From assembly GCA_043740415.1 (NCBI GenBank), contig JAYUCJ010000152.1:5715-69714 (forward strand): 64,000 nucleotides of DNA, written 5' to 3'. Made by a program: the position numbers and the translations under genes. Of this stretch, positions 1 through 9,015 are shown in pieces. How positions within the stretch are numbered: the first letter of the stretch is position 1; each line of letters begins with the position of its first letter. Under the pieces are notes generated by a model, which did no database searches, had not been told where the DNA came from, and saw nothing but the letters and a program-made list of their open reading frames with translations. The DNA comes from Aalborgiella sp043740415 (GTDB taxonomy: Bacteria; Pseudomonadota; Gammaproteobacteria; Burkholderiales; Burkholderiaceae_C).

Positions 1-31
1 AAAGTAGCTTAATGACTTAAACTCGACATTC

Positions 32-385
32 ATGAAACAAACATCATTGCTGGATCGCCTAATCTACGGTGGATTGATGCTCTTTTTCGGTGCAGCAATC
101 GGGTGCATAGTAGGTATTGCTGGTTTTGGCCTATCTAAACCACCTCACTTTAATGTCGCCGCACTACTGTTTACATTAATAGTGTTCTTTGTCGTCGGAT
201 TTGTATTTCTTGACCGTGGCTCAGACTTTGTTGCAGTGCGCTTTGTCTCGTTACTACTAATATTTAGCATTGCTTCAGAAACTGTACTGCACGAGCCAAA
301 GCGTGAGGATTTTTCACCAAAGTGGTGTCTATTTGCACTTATCACTTGGTTAGCTACGATTGTGTATATCTTGCTTAACTTCTAG
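32..385 (+). CDS. Small hypothetical membrane protein
   Basis: This 117-residue protein is not recognised. It has about four hydrophobic segments (near residues 10-32, 42-60, 68-82 and 98-116), so it is probably an inner-membrane protein. The one basic and charged stretch, around residues 86-95, would be a loop. Its last bases overlap the 3' end of the convergent pyrF by 11 bp. It is more A+T-rich than the neighbouring pyrF. No catalytic motif is visible, and no function is assigned. Confidence 0.6.
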   Translation: MKQTSLLDRLIYGGLMLFFGAAIGCIVGIAGFGLSKPPHFNVAALLFTLIVFFVVGFVFLDRGSDFVAVRFVSLLLIFSIASETVLHEPKREDFSPKWCLFALITWLATIVYILLNF

Positions 386-1214
386 CAGCCTGCAACACAT
401 CCCGAGTCTGAATCGCCACTTGCCGCGCTGCAGCCGCAAAATCAGCCCCACTCGACGCATACAACACCGCCCGTGATGAGTTGACGATGATGGGGGCGGT
501 GGTTTGGCCGTTTTGCTGTTTCCAGCCGGCTTTGACTGTGGCTACCGCATCACCGCCCTGAGCGCCTACGCCGGGGATGAGTAAGGGGACGTGGGGGGCT
601 ACTTTTCGGACGCGTTCTATTTCAGCCGGATACGTTGCGCCTACGACGAGGCCGAGCTGGCCGTTGGTGTTCCACTCGCCTTGGGCGAGTTTGGCGATGT
701 GTTCGTACAACAGCGGCTCGCCGGGGACGGAGCTGAGGCGCTGGGCCTGGAGGTCGTCGCCGCCGGGGTTGGAGGTGCGGCAGAGCAGGAAGGCGCCTTT
801 GCCGTGGTAGGCCAGGTAGGGTTGCACGGAGTCAAAACCCATGAAGGGGGACAGGGTGACGGCGTCAGCACCGTAGCGCTCGAAGGCTTCGATGGCGTAT
901 TGCGCGGCTGTTGAGCCGATATCGCCGCGTTTGGCGTCCAAAATCACGGGAACGTGGGGTGCGGTGGCGCGCATGTGCTGCATGAGCTTTTCCAGCTGGT
1001 TTTCGGCGCGGTGGGCGGCGAAGTAGGCGATTTGGGGTTTGAAGGAGATCACCAGGTCGGCGGTGGCGTCCACAATCGCGGCGCAAAAGTCGTAGATTTT
1101 GCTGGCATCGCCCTGCAAGTGGGCGGGGAACTTGGCCGGCTCGGGGTCTAGGCCGACGCAGAGCATGGATTGATTGCTGCGCTCGGCTTCTTTGAGTTGT
1201 TCTAAAAAGGTCAT
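375..1214 (-). CDS. pyrF: Orotidine 5'-phosphate decarboxylase, type 2
   Basis: This enzyme catalyses the last step of de novo UMP synthesis, decarboxylating OMP in the cytoplasm. The active-site motif DAKRGDIG is at residues 93-100, with Lys95 the expected catalytic lysine. SFKPQ and VGLDPEP, typical of the longer subfamily-2 enzymes, precede it. The frame is open to 1235, but the ATG at 1214 (MTFLEQL) fits the family start better. The 3' end overlaps the convergent membrane protein gene. The upstream spacer holds an inverted VRPEPVEG-type repeat pair. Confidence 0.95.
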   Translation of the reverse strand: MTFLEQLKEAERSNQSMLCVGLDPEPAKFPAHLQGDASKIYDFCAAIVDATADLVISFKPQIAYFAAHRAENQLEKLMQHMRATAPHVPVILDAKRGDIGSTAAQYAIEAFERYGADAVTLSPFMGFDSVQPYLAYHGKGAFLLCRTSNPGGDDLQAQRLSSVPGEPLLYEHIAKLAQGEWNTNGQLGLVVGATYPAEIERVRKVAPHVPLLIPGVGAQGGDAVATVKAGWKQQNGQTTAPIIVNSSRAVLYASSGADFAAAARQVAIQTRDVLQAARS

Positions 1215-1250
1215 GGGGGGATTGTAAATTAGCACCCAACTTACAAAAAT

Positions 1251-1310
1251 CCGTTCGGACTGAGCCTGTCGAAGTCATCAAGAACCCTTCGACAGGCTCA
1301 GGGCGAACGG
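1251..1310. repeat. VRPEPVEG-type repeat, inverted pair
   Basis: Two copies of the CCGTTCG...CTGAGCCTGTCGAAG repeat face each other across a short spacer and could form a long hairpin. The motif recurs at 2244-2293, 17839-17863 and 51743-51797. It is a dispersed repeat common in Comamonadaceae and other proteobacteria. It lies between the divergent pyrF and EamA genes, so it also occupies their promoter region. Confidence 0.85.
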
Positions 1311-1330
1311 AAAACGCTTACTATCCATCC

Positions 1331-2242
1331 ATGCAAAAACTCTCCGCAAAACAACTCTGGCTCTTGGTCGTTCTTACCGTGGTGTGGGGCTTGAACTGGC
1401 CGGTGATGAAGCTGGGGGTCACGGGCATGCCACCGCTGCAGTTCAGAACCCTGTCAATGTGGCTGGGGCTGCCGGTGCTGGCGCTGGCGTTGGTGTGGCT
1501 GAAAGTGCCGTTTGCCATGCCGCGCAAGCATTGGCGGGAGCTGCTGTTGCTGGCGGCGACCAATATGTTCATCTGGCATGTGTGCATTATTTTGGCGATT
1601 CAGTCGCTCTCCAGCGGGCGGGCGGCGATTTTGGGCTATACCATGCCTATTTTTTCAGCCATTCTGGGGGCGATCTTTTTTGCCAGCGTCATGACCAAGC
1701 GCAACTGGCTGGGCGTGGCTGCTGCTGCCTTGGGCGTGGCGCTGCTGCTGTGGCATGAAATGACAGGCTTGAGCGGCAAACCCCTGGGCGTGGCTCTGGC
1801 TTTGACGGCGGCAGCCACTTGGGCGCTGGGCACGCAGCTGCTGCGCCGCACCAAGATTGACACCCCCACCTTGGCGATTTCGTTTTGGATGACGGTTTTG
1901 GCCTGCATGGTGATGACGGCGCTGACCGTGACATTTGAGCGTGACGCCTGGGTTATGCCCTCACAAATTTCTGGCAACTCGTGGTTTGCGATTGTTTACA
2001 ACGCGGTGCTGGTGTTTGGCTTCGCCCATGCGGCGTGGTTTTTCCTGGCACGCACCCTGCCGCCCGTGGCGTCTACGCTGTCGGTGATGATGATTCCGAT
2101 TTTGGGTGTTTTTGCTGGCGCTTACTGGCTGGGCGAAGTCTTGCATTGGCAAGACTGGGCGGCGGTGGCGCTGATGGTGGTGGCGATTGCGTCGGTTTTG
2201 GCACCGACGAAGACACCACCGATTCGTCCAATTGAAAAATAA
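1331..2242 (+). CDS. EamA/DMT-family transporter
   Basis: This 303-residue inner-membrane protein has about ten hydrophobic segments arranged as two EamA halves (roughly residues 10-140 and 152-290), the layout of drug/metabolite exporters. The N-terminal VVWGLNWPVMK is the usual first-helix signature. The substrate cannot be told from sequence; relatives export amino acids or metabolites. The gene stands alone, bracketed on both sides by inverted VRPEPVEG-type repeats. Confidence 0.85.
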   Translation: MQKLSAKQLWLLVVLTVVWGLNWPVMKLGVTGMPPLQFRTLSMWLGLPVLALALVWLKVPFAMPRKHWRELLLLAATNMFIWHVCIILAIQSLSSGRAAILGYTMPIFSAILGAIFFASVMTKRNWLGVAAAALGVALLLWHEMTGLSGKPLGVALALTAAATWALGTQLLRRTKIDTPTLAISFWMTVLACMVMTALTVTFERDAWVMPSQISGNSWFAIVYNAVLVFGFAHAAWFFLARTLPPVASTLSVMMIPILGVFAGAYWLGEVLHWQDWAAVALMVVAIASVLAPTKTPPIRPIEK

Positions 2243-2243
2243 A

Positions 2244-2293
2244 CCGTTCGCCCTGAGCTTGTCGAAGGGTTTCGACAAGCTCAACCCGAACGG
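2244..2293. repeat. VRPEPVEG-type repeat, inverted pair
   Basis: Head-to-head copies (CCGTTCGCCCTGAGCTTGTC and its near complement ending CCGAACGG) form a near-perfect hairpin. It lies between the EamA stop codon and the convergent UDG stop codon, where it could act as a bidirectional terminator. Its partner pair is at 1251-1310. Confidence 0.85.
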
Positions 2294-2296
2294 AAA

Positions 2297-3169
2297 TTAT
2301 TTGGACACTAAAGACGCCTTAGCCAAACACAAATCCGCCCACGCTTTGGCTTTGTCCGCTGGGTTGCGCAGCAAATTGGCGGGTGAATAGGTCACGACAA
2401 CGGGAATGCCTTGGTAGCTGTGAACGGTGCCGCGCAGCTGACCCAGCGGTGGCACGGGGTTGCTGACAGTTTGCGCCAGCAACGCCTGCGCGGCGTAGCG
2501 TCCCATCGCCAAAATCATTTTCGGACGCGTCAATGCCACTTGGCGGCGTAAAAAAGTCTCGCACTGCGCCAGCTCTTGCGCGCCCGTGCTTTGCCCTTCA
2601 GTGCGGCATTTGACGGCGGGGGTTAATGTGACTTTTTGGGTAACTTGTTCTGTGCTTAAACCCATGGCTTTGAGCATATTGCCCAGTAAGACACCCTCAT
2701 CGCCCGTGAACGGTGCACCGGCGGCTTCGTCAGACTCGGTCGGTGGGTCGCCGACGATGAACCAATCAGCTTGCTGCGCAGATGCTGGCGTGCCAAAAAC
2801 AATGCCATTTCGACCTGCGCACAGCTGGCAGGCTTGGCAGGTTTGCGCGGTTTGCTGCAGGGTTGGCCAATCCATCTCTTGCAGGCCTGCGGGCATGGCT
2901 TGCAAAACCAGCTCGGGACGATCGATTTTCGGTGAATTTGGTTTAACAACCGCATTTTGAGGCTGTTTTAGGGGTTTAGCCGGCGTATTTATTGCCTGAA
3001 GTGCTATTTTATTTATAGCAATTTGTGGTTTTTCAACAACTTGCGCGGTCTGAGAGCTAGCGGCAACAACGGCAACTTCATCCAGAACGTAAACCGTTTC
3101 AGGCTGCCAAACGGTGATGCCCATTTCTTGCAGCATGGCGCGTTGGCGGGTGTCTAAAGCTAGGCTCAT
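2297..3169 (-). CDS. Uracil-DNA glycosylase, UdgA/family 4-like
   Basis: This base-excision repair enzyme removes uracil from DNA. The conserved part starts near residue 98. It has cysteines at 111, 114 and 117 for the Fe-S cluster, a motif-1 region VGDPPTESDEAAGAPF (139-154) and a C-terminal SPANLLRNP in place of the usual HPSYLLR. The first 95 residues are a low-complexity extension. Residues 51-64 (AINKIALQAINTPA) are encoded by an AINTP repeat element inserted in frame. The gene is the last of the EamA-tsaB-rimI-UDG operon, 10 bp after rimI. Confidence 0.88.
   Translation of the reverse strand: MSLALDTRQRAMLQEMGITVWQPETVYVLDEVAVVAASSQTAQVVEKPQIAINKIALQAINTPAKPLKQPQNAVVKPNSPKIDRPELVLQAMPAGLQEMDWPTLQQTAQTCQACQLCAGRNGIVFGTPASAQQADWFIVGDPPTESDEAAGAPFTGDEGVLLGNMLKAMGLSTEQVTQKVTLTPAVKCRTEGQSTGAQELAQCETFLRRQVALTRPKMILAMGRYAAQALLAQTVSNPVPPLGQLRGTVHSYQGIPVVVTYSPANLLRNPADKAKAWADLCLAKASLVSK
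2977..3021 (-). repeat. AINTP element inside the UDG gene
   Basis: This copy has the inverted repeat GCTAT...ATAGC followed by AGGCAATAAATACGCCGGCTA, read on the minus strand. It adds the peptide AINKIALQAINTPA to the variable N-terminal extension of the UDG, in frame and without a stop codon. Other copies are at 9745, 12666, 17160, 20295, 32248, 41581, 48063, 53424, 54714 and 55700. Confidence 0.9.
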
Positions 3170-3179
3170 AGATGCAAAC

Positions 3180-3698
3180 TCATAGCTTCAGACTCATCAC
3201 AATCGCGTCTTCACGGCCATTGGCTTTGGGACCTTTGGGGTAGTAATCTTGCCGAACGCTCACCAGTTTGAAGCCCTGCGCTTTGTAGACTTGCAGCGCC
3301 CGCTCATTGTTAGCGCGCACCTCTAGCCACAGCCACGCGGCACCCTGCCCGCGCGACCAGACGGCCAGCGCATCCAACATCAGCTTCGCCCAGCCTTGGC
3401 GTTGGTTGGGCTCAGCGACTGTGATGTTCAGCAAATGCACCTCTTCAAAGCCTTTCATGGCGATGAAATAGCCCAAAATGTCTGCCTTAGTTGAAGAATC
3501 TGTCGTTAAACCTGCAGTTAAGACCTGCATTTGGTAGCCGGTTTGAATCGAATCTTCGAAATTAGCGCGGCTCCACGGGTGTGGGTAGACGGCGTTTTCG
3601 ATGTCGAGGACGCAGTCAAGCCAATCTGCCGTCAAAGGCTGAAATTCAACCTCTGGCTGGTTTACCAAAGGAGGTATAGGCTTCAAAATCGCGTTCAT
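3180..3698 (-). CDS. rimI: Ribosomal protein bS18 alanine N-acetyltransferase
   Basis: This 172-residue GNAT acetyltransferase is predicted to acetylate the N-terminus of ribosomal protein S18. The family signatures are AVYPHPWSRANFEDS near the N-terminus, the acetyl-CoA loop NQRQGWAKLM (in place of the usual Q/RxxGxG/A), and WLEVRANNERALQVYKAQGF near the C-terminus. It overlaps tsaB by 4 bp, the usual tsaB-rimI pairing. The overlap suggests translational coupling. Confidence 0.93.
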   Translation of the reverse strand: MNAILKPIPPLVNQPEVEFQPLTADWLDCVLDIENAVYPHPWSRANFEDSIQTGYQMQVLTAGLTTDSSTKADILGYFIAMKGFEEVHLLNITVAEPNQRQGWAKLMLDALAVWSRGQGAAWLWLEVRANNERALQVYKAQGFKLVSVRQDYYPKGPKANGREDAIVMSLKL

Positions 3699-4354
3699 GT
3701 CGCTGATTTTAAGGCTTGGCGTTCTGCCGTGGTTTGCGCCACTTTGTCGCGTATGTAGAGTGGCAGGGCTTGGTCAGCAGGCACACCCAAACCTGCTGTC
3801 AACATGGCCGGCGCTAGCCGCAGCATGGCGGTAGCGGTGGGCAAAGCGTCAATACGATTGGCATCGTCCAAACAGTTGCCCGCCAAGCTGAAGCCAGCTT
3901 CAACTTGCAATTGATCTGCTTTGCAGAGCTTAATGTCAGAATTTGCCTGCCAAAAGCCGTCTTTGTAGGTATAACTTGAGACATAGACCTCGCCCATACG
4001 GGCATCTAAAACGGCTTGGATGTGAATAGAACCAGAGTTAAACCGCGCCTCTTCAGCCACCGCCAAGAGCGTATCGACAGGTAAAACCGAGATATTTCCA
4101 GCCCCAAACGCCAAACCTTGCGCCACCGAACACGCCGTGCGCAGCCCCGTGAACGAACCCGGCCCGCGCCCGAAAACGATGGCATCTAGCTGTTGCAGCG
4201 TTAAATCAGCCTCTTTGAGCAGCGCCATGATGGCAGGAATCAAGGCGGCGGAGGTTTTAGCGCCGCCTTCAGCCATGTGTTGCCAAGTTTGTTGGCCGTC
4301 AGTGACGGCGATGAACATGGTTTCTGTACTGGTATCGAAAGCCAAGAGCTTCAT
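3695..4354 (-). CDS. tsaB: tRNA threonylcarbamoyladenosine biosynthesis protein TsaB
   Basis: TsaB is the dimerising partner of TsaD in making the t6A modification at position 37 of ANN-decoding tRNAs. The ASKHA-fold N-terminus (LLAFDTSTETMFIAV) and the loop GRGPGSFTGLR are clear. It lacks the TsaD metal-binding histidines, as expected for TsaB. It overlaps both neighbours by 4 bp (EamA upstream, rimI downstream). Another t6A gene, tsaC/Sua5, lies at 16.7 kb in this window. Confidence 0.94.
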   Translation of the reverse strand: MKLLAFDTSTETMFIAVTDGQQTWQHMAEGGAKTSAALIPAIMALLKEADLTLQQLDAIVFGRGPGSFTGLRTACSVAQGLAFGAGNISVLPVDTLLAVAEEARFNSGSIHIQAVLDARMGEVYVSSYTYKDGFWQANSDIKLCKADQLQVEAGFSLAGNCLDDANRIDALPTATAMLRLAPAMLTAGLGVPADQALPLYIRDKVAQTTAERQALKSAT

Positions 4355-5373
4355 TTTCCCACCTCAACAGAGGGAATAGTTATGGGTTTAGATGGGGGTT
4401 TAGCTGGGGATTTAACGGCTCGAACGCCAAACAAAATACCCACAGTGACCAATGCCAAACCTAACATTAAATTGGTATGCAAGGGTTCGCCCAAGAAAAA
4501 CACCGCGCCCAATGCCGACAAACCGGGCACCAAGGCCGTCATCATGGTGCTGCGTACGGGGCCAAAATATTGGATCATTTTGGTAAACGAAATGCCCGAA
4601 ATAACCACAGAGCCAACACCTTGAAAAACCGCTTGGAAAGCCACTTCACCCCACGGCGCCGTCGCTAGATGGCTTTTGATCGCGCCAAAAGCCAGCAGCG
4701 CTGCGTAAACCGGCACATACGTCACAGCTGTGAACACGGTGATGGCGATGGTTGCTTTGACAGCATCCAGTGCATTTTTACGGGCGATGACCGAGTAAAA
4801 CGCCCAGCAGGTGGAGGCAGATAAAAAGAGCAGGTCGCCCTTCCAGGTTTCGCCGCCGTCAAACGCTTTGAGCAAGCTGGTGCCGCCGACCAGCAGATCG
4901 CCACAAAAAATCAGCCCCAAACCGACCGCGCGGGCGGGGGTGATGCGGTCTTTCAACAGCCACACCGCCACCAAGGCGGTAGACAAAGGCAATGTACCCG
5001 GCAGCAGCACACTGGCATGCGCAGCAGGTGCAAAGAAAAACCCGCTGTAAGCCAGCATGGCATAGCCCACGCCACCTATGGTTCCCACCAGCGCGGTAAG
5101 CTTAAAGGCATAAGGCGACAAACCAAGCCAAGAGATGCTGCGACTGAGCTTTTGCGACCGCACCAACCACCAGCCCCAAGGCAAGAGCACCAAACCTGCG
5201 CCTATAAAGCGCAAGAAAACCATGTCCAAAGGCAGCAAACTGCCTTTGGCCGATGCGCGGGCGATAACAATGAAGGAGGACCAAATTAAGATGGTAACCA
5301 CAGCAGCCAAAATGCCCACCGCTTTGGGTGACAGTTGACGGGGCGCTGAATGTAACGAATTGAGTGTTGACAT
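4351..5373 (-). CDS. EamA/DMT-family transporter
   Basis: This inner-membrane exporter of about 340 residues has ten predicted helices in two EamA domains (roughly residues 15-145 and 165-315). The frame is open to 5397, but the ATG at 5373 (MSTLNSLH) is the more likely start. That leaves 33 bp to the divergent dacB, so the two promoters must overlap. It is the first gene of the operon that continues into tsaB, rimI and the UDG. The substrate is unknown. Confidence 0.85.
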   Translation of the reverse strand: MSTLNSLHSAPRQLSPKAVGILAAVVTILIWSSFIVIARASAKGSLLPLDMVFLRFIGAGLVLLPWGWWLVRSQKLSRSISWLGLSPYAFKLTALVGTIGGVGYAMLAYSGFFFAPAAHASVLLPGTLPLSTALVAVWLLKDRITPARAVGLGLIFCGDLLVGGTSLLKAFDGGETWKGDLLFLSASTCWAFYSVIARKNALDAVKATIAITVFTAVTYVPVYAALLAFGAIKSHLATAPWGEVAFQAVFQGVGSVVISGISFTKMIQYFGPVRSTMMTALVPGLSALGAVFFLGEPLHTNLMLGLALVTVGILFGVRAVKSPAKPPSKPITIPSVEVGK

Positions 5374-5406
5374 GCCTCTATTATCAAGGCACAGCATAAT
5401 AGCTTG

Positions 5407-6891
5407 ATGAATGTGTTTTTTCGATGGCGCGGTTTGTGTGGCCTCTTAGGTCTGTTTTGGTTTCATCCGCTAGCGGTAGCGGCGACGGAAACCTCTGCAC
5501 AGCTGCCGACTATGGTGGCACAAGCTCTTGCGCGCGCGGGCGTGCCGCGCGATGCGGTGAGTTTTGAGGTGAGATCGGTATCTGGCGACGCAGCACCGCG
5601 TTTGAGCTACAAAGCCGGCGTGGCGATGAACCCGGCTTCGGTCATGAAACTGGTCACCACGTTTTCCGCTTTGGACATTTTGGGGCCCAATTTCACCTGG
5701 AAAACCGGGTTTTACACCGATGGCAGCTTGGGCAAGGGTGTGTTGAATGGCAATTTGATCATCAAAGGCGGCGGCGACCCGAAGTGGGTGCTGGAGCGGA
5801 TTGAGGAAAACTTCAAAACTCTGCAAACGCTGGGTGTGCAACGCATCACGGGTGATATTGTGTTGGACAACAGCGTGTTTGACCTGCGAACACGTCATGC
5901 TGCTGACTTTGATGGCGAACCCATGCGCCCCTACAACAGCGCACCTGATGGTTTGCTGGTGAATTTCAAAGCCTTGATTTTTAAGTTTGTGCCGGATCCA
6001 CAAACGCAAACCATCCGCGTCGTAAGCGAGCCGCCTATGGCCGATGTTGCCATTGATACCCAAGTGACTGCGACAACCGATGGCTGTGGCGACTGGCGCA
6101 GCACGCTCAGAGCAGATTTTTCCAACCCCAACAAAGTGCATTTCAGCGGCAGCTACAGCGTGCGCTGTGGGGAAAACACCTGGCCGGTGGCCTACATTGA
6201 GCCGGCGAGCTATGCCATGCGTGTGGTCAAAGCCATGCACAAAGCGTCGGGCGGCGTGTTGGACGGCAAGGTTCGGTACGGCACCTTGCCGCAAAATGCG
6301 CTGTTGTTATGGCAAGCGCCATCGTTACCGCTGTCGCAAATCATTGCAGACGTGAACAAATTCAGCAACAACGTGATGGCGCAGCAGGTTTTTTTGACGC
6401 TGAGTGCCCAGTATTCAACATTCAACACGTCGCTGCACTTGCCGGGCGCACCGCGCACGGGCAATTTTGTCAGATCCGCGGCCACCGTGCAGCACTGGTG
6501 GCGCGAGCGGTTTGGGCGCGCCGTCAAAGCGCCGACGTTAGACAATGGCTCTGGGCTGAGCCGCAGCGAGCGCATCACGGTGCAAGCATTGAGTGAGCTG
6601 CTTAAACTGGCGGCTAGACACCCCAGCGCTGAGGTTTTTGCCAATTCTATGTCTGTAGCGGGCGTCGATGGCACAGCAGCCAACATGGTCAAACGCGGCA
6701 TTGCGGTCAACGCCATTGGCAATGCACAACTCAAAACCGGCACGCTGCGCGATGTGGCCGCCGTTGCCGGCTATGCCACCGGCAAAAGTGGCCGGCGCTA
6801 CAGCGTGGTCGGCTTGATCAACCACCCCAATGCAGGTGCGGCACGGCCGGCGCTGGATGCCTTGGTGGAATGGGCGGTGTTAGATGACTAA
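5407..6891 (+). CDS. dacB: D-alanyl-D-alanine carboxypeptidase/endopeptidase (PBP4)
   Basis: This periplasmic low-molecular-weight class C penicillin-binding protein trims and cuts peptidoglycan cross-links. It has a signal peptide ending near AVAATE (about residue 28). The three active-site motifs are present: SVMK (Ser78, Lys81), SNN (320-322) and KTG (443-445). Length 494 matches family S13. The ATG at 5407 is preferred to the TTG three bases upstream. It is followed 18 bp later by gcr. Confidence 0.93.
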   Translation: MNVFFRWRGLCGLLGLFWFHPLAVAATETSAQLPTMVAQALARAGVPRDAVSFEVRSVSGDAAPRLSYKAGVAMNPASVMKLVTTFSALDILGPNFTWKTGFYTDGSLGKGVLNGNLIIKGGGDPKWVLERIEENFKTLQTLGVQRITGDIVLDNSVFDLRTRHAADFDGEPMRPYNSAPDGLLVNFKALIFKFVPDPQTQTIRVVSEPPMADVAIDTQVTATTDGCGDWRSTLRADFSNPNKVHFSGSYSVRCGENTWPVAYIEPASYAMRVVKAMHKASGGVLDGKVRYGTLPQNALLLWQAPSLPLSQIIADVNKFSNNVMAQQVFLTLSAQYSTFNTSLHLPGAPRTGNFVRSAATVQHWWRERFGRAVKAPTLDNGSGLSRSERITVQALSELLKLAARHPSAEVFANSMSVAGVDGTAANMVKRGIAVNAIGNAQLKTGTLRDVAAVAGYATGKSGRRYSVVGLINHPNAGAARPALDALVEWAVLDD

Positions 6892-6909
6892 CTCAGATGA
6901 GTAATTTAT

Positions 6910-8994
6910 ATGACTAAGCCGCACAAGCGTGATTTAGCCGAACTGCTAGAAGCCGTTGATCTAGAAGCGCCACTGGCGCAGCGGCATTTGTGGTTGATAG
7001 CATTGTTCACGTGGATTCGTGGTGATGCCAAATCGGTCAGTGCTGCCATCAACCGCTTGCACTTGCTGCTGGATGTGGCGCAATCGCGCCCACAGCTGCA
7101 AACGCGTTTACGCCAGTGGTGGCACCAGCTGCTGCAAATTGTTGATGCTTCCAGTTTGCTAGCGGATTATGGTTTTGCACAACGCAGCGCCTTTGTGAGT
7201 GAACTGACCGAGCGTATACGCTTGAAACTGCTGCCTGCCACGCCTGAGACGACAGACGCTGCGGTGCTCTTCTCCCTCGTTTTATCCCATAGTTTTGACC
7301 AGCTGTGGCTGGCCGAACTGGATGAAGCGACGTTGGCTCGCATTGCGGACTTGTTAGAGACACCCGACATTGGCGACAGTGCCAGCACCCAAACCAGCTA
7401 TTGGCAAAACACGGTGCTGGAAGCCATCACTTTTTGTGTGGGCCACATTCGATCCAGCGGTTTTTCTCCCGAGCTGCGCACGCGCATGAGCCCCGCTGCC
7501 GTACAAGACAGGCCTTTTCATTGGCTGGATGCAGAATTGGATGCCTTGCGCGCTGCTTTTTTAGCGACCCGTACGGGTGCAGCGGAAGATGCAATGGCCA
7601 ATGCCGAGGCGCTGCAACACGCTGTCACCGAATTTCGTAACTGCTTAGACGCCTGCCGCCAAGCTGCAGGCACCGTGTACACGCATTTGGACGAACACGG
7701 CATTTCCGTCAGCCTGGTTTTCCGCCTGCGCGAGATGCGGGCGCGGGTGCTGCGCGTGCGTGAGTTGTTGGATTGTTTGCTGTCAGACCGACCCAACAGC
7801 TACACCGCCAAGCTGCTGTCGCACTTGGTCAAAATTGGCGTGCACAGGCGCAGTGTGCGCGATTTGATCACTTCGAACACCACGCTGTTGGCCGCCAAAA
7901 TGGCGGACCGCAGTGCCGAGACGGGTGAAAACTACATCACCCGCAACCGCGCCGAATACTGGGACATGCTGCGCAAAGCGGCAGGCGGTGGCGGCATGGT
8001 GGCCATCACCATTTTGGTGAAATACCTGCTGCTGGCTATGGGCTTTTCCGCCTTTTGGGGCGGCTTTTTTGGCGGTGTGAATTACGCGCTGAGCTTCATC
8101 GCCATCCAATTGTTGCACTGGACGCTAGCCACCAAGCAGCCCGCCATGACCGCGCCCGCCATGGCCGCCAAGCTGAAAGACTTGAGTGGCGACAACGAGG
8201 TGGCGTCTTTCGTCGACGAAGTCACCCACGTGGTGCGCTCCCAAGTCGCCGCTGTGTTGGGCAACTTGGCTTTGGTCGTTCCTTGTGTACTGCTCATCAG
8301 CTATTTGATGCAGCTGGGCTTGGGCAAACCATTGATTGACCAAGCCGAAGCGAAGCATGCTTTGGCATCACTCACGCTGCTGGGACCCACGGCTTTGTTT
8401 GCCGCAGCAACGGGTGTGGTGCTGTTTTTATCCAGCATTTTTGCGGGCTGGGCGGAAAACTGGTTTGTGCTGCACCGTTTGGACTCGGCCATGCGTTTTA
8501 ACCCGCGCATCACGGCGGCCATTGGCGAGACGCGGGCGGAGCGCTGGGCGCAGTTCATGCGTAAAAACATATCGGGTTTTGCCGCCAGTGTGTCCTTGGG
8601 CATGATGCTGGGTTTGATACCTGCGATTTCCGGGTTTTTGGGCTTCGGGCTGGAGCTACGCCATGTGACCCTGTCCACCGGGCAGATCGCAGCAGCCGGT
8701 GCATCGTATGGCTGGGATGTGCTGCATGTGCCCGAATTGCGTGAAGCTTTGTTGTGGGCGATTGCGGGTATTTTCGTGATTGGGCCGCTCAATGTGGGTG
8801 TCAGTTACTATTGTGCTTTTAGATTGGCATTGCGGGCGCACAATGTCAGCGTGGGCGAGCGCAAACGTATTCGCAGCGCCGTGTGGGAACGCTTGAATTA
8901 TTTTCCACTGAGTTTTTTATGGCCGCCAAAAGAAGCTAAAAAGCCAGAAGCTATACCACCAGAAGACAAGCAGCCGGAAGAAACGAATACTTAA
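6910..8994 (+). CDS. gcr: Gcr-type 'site-specific recombinase' family membrane protein
   Basis: This 694-residue protein belongs to the family first named from gonococcal Gcr (SpecificRecomb family). The N-terminal 350 residues are soluble and helical. From about residue 358 there are several membrane helices, including GGGMVAITILVKYLLL and a long run to residue 660. The tail is charged and proline-rich. The recombinase name is historical; the membrane topology makes a direct recombinase role doubtful. It sits in a colinear run dacB-gcr-thiL-MFS. Confidence 0.85.
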   Translation: MTKPHKRDLAELLEAVDLEAPLAQRHLWLIALFTWIRGDAKSVSAAINRLHLLLDVAQSRPQLQTRLRQWWHQLLQIVDASSLLADYGFAQRSAFVSELTERIRLKLLPATPETTDAAVLFSLVLSHSFDQLWLAELDEATLARIADLLETPDIGDSASTQTSYWQNTVLEAITFCVGHIRSSGFSPELRTRMSPAAVQDRPFHWLDAELDALRAAFLATRTGAAEDAMANAEALQHAVTEFRNCLDACRQAAGTVYTHLDEHGISVSLVFRLREMRARVLRVRELLDCLLSDRPNSYTAKLLSHLVKIGVHRRSVRDLITSNTTLLAAKMADRSAETGENYITRNRAEYWDMLRKAAGGGGMVAITILVKYLLLAMGFSAFWGGFFGGVNYALSFIAIQLLHWTLATKQPAMTAPAMAAKLKDLSGDNEVASFVDEVTHVVRSQVAAVLGNLALVVPCVLLISYLMQLGLGKPLIDQAEAKHALASLTLLGPTALFAAATGVVLFLSSIFAGWAENWFVLHRLDSAMRFNPRITAAIGETRAERWAQFMRKNISGFAASVSLGMMLGLIPAISGFLGFGLELRHVTLSTGQIAAAGASYGWDVLHVPELREALLWAIAGIFVIGPLNVGVSYYCAFRLALRAHNVSVGERKRIRSAVWERLNYFPLSFLWPPKEAKKPEAIPPEDKQPEETNT

Positions 8995-9015
8995 GAAAGA
9001 ACAGTTAAGCATCGC

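Noticed and set aside
577..1151. Several open frames opposite pyrF
   Set aside because: They are shadows of a G+C-rich gene on the other strand, with no ribosome-binding site and no recognisable protein.
5470..6294. Long antisense frame in dacB
   Set aside because: The complementary frame of a PBP4 with all its active-site motifs; its protein is His/Arg-rich and featureless.
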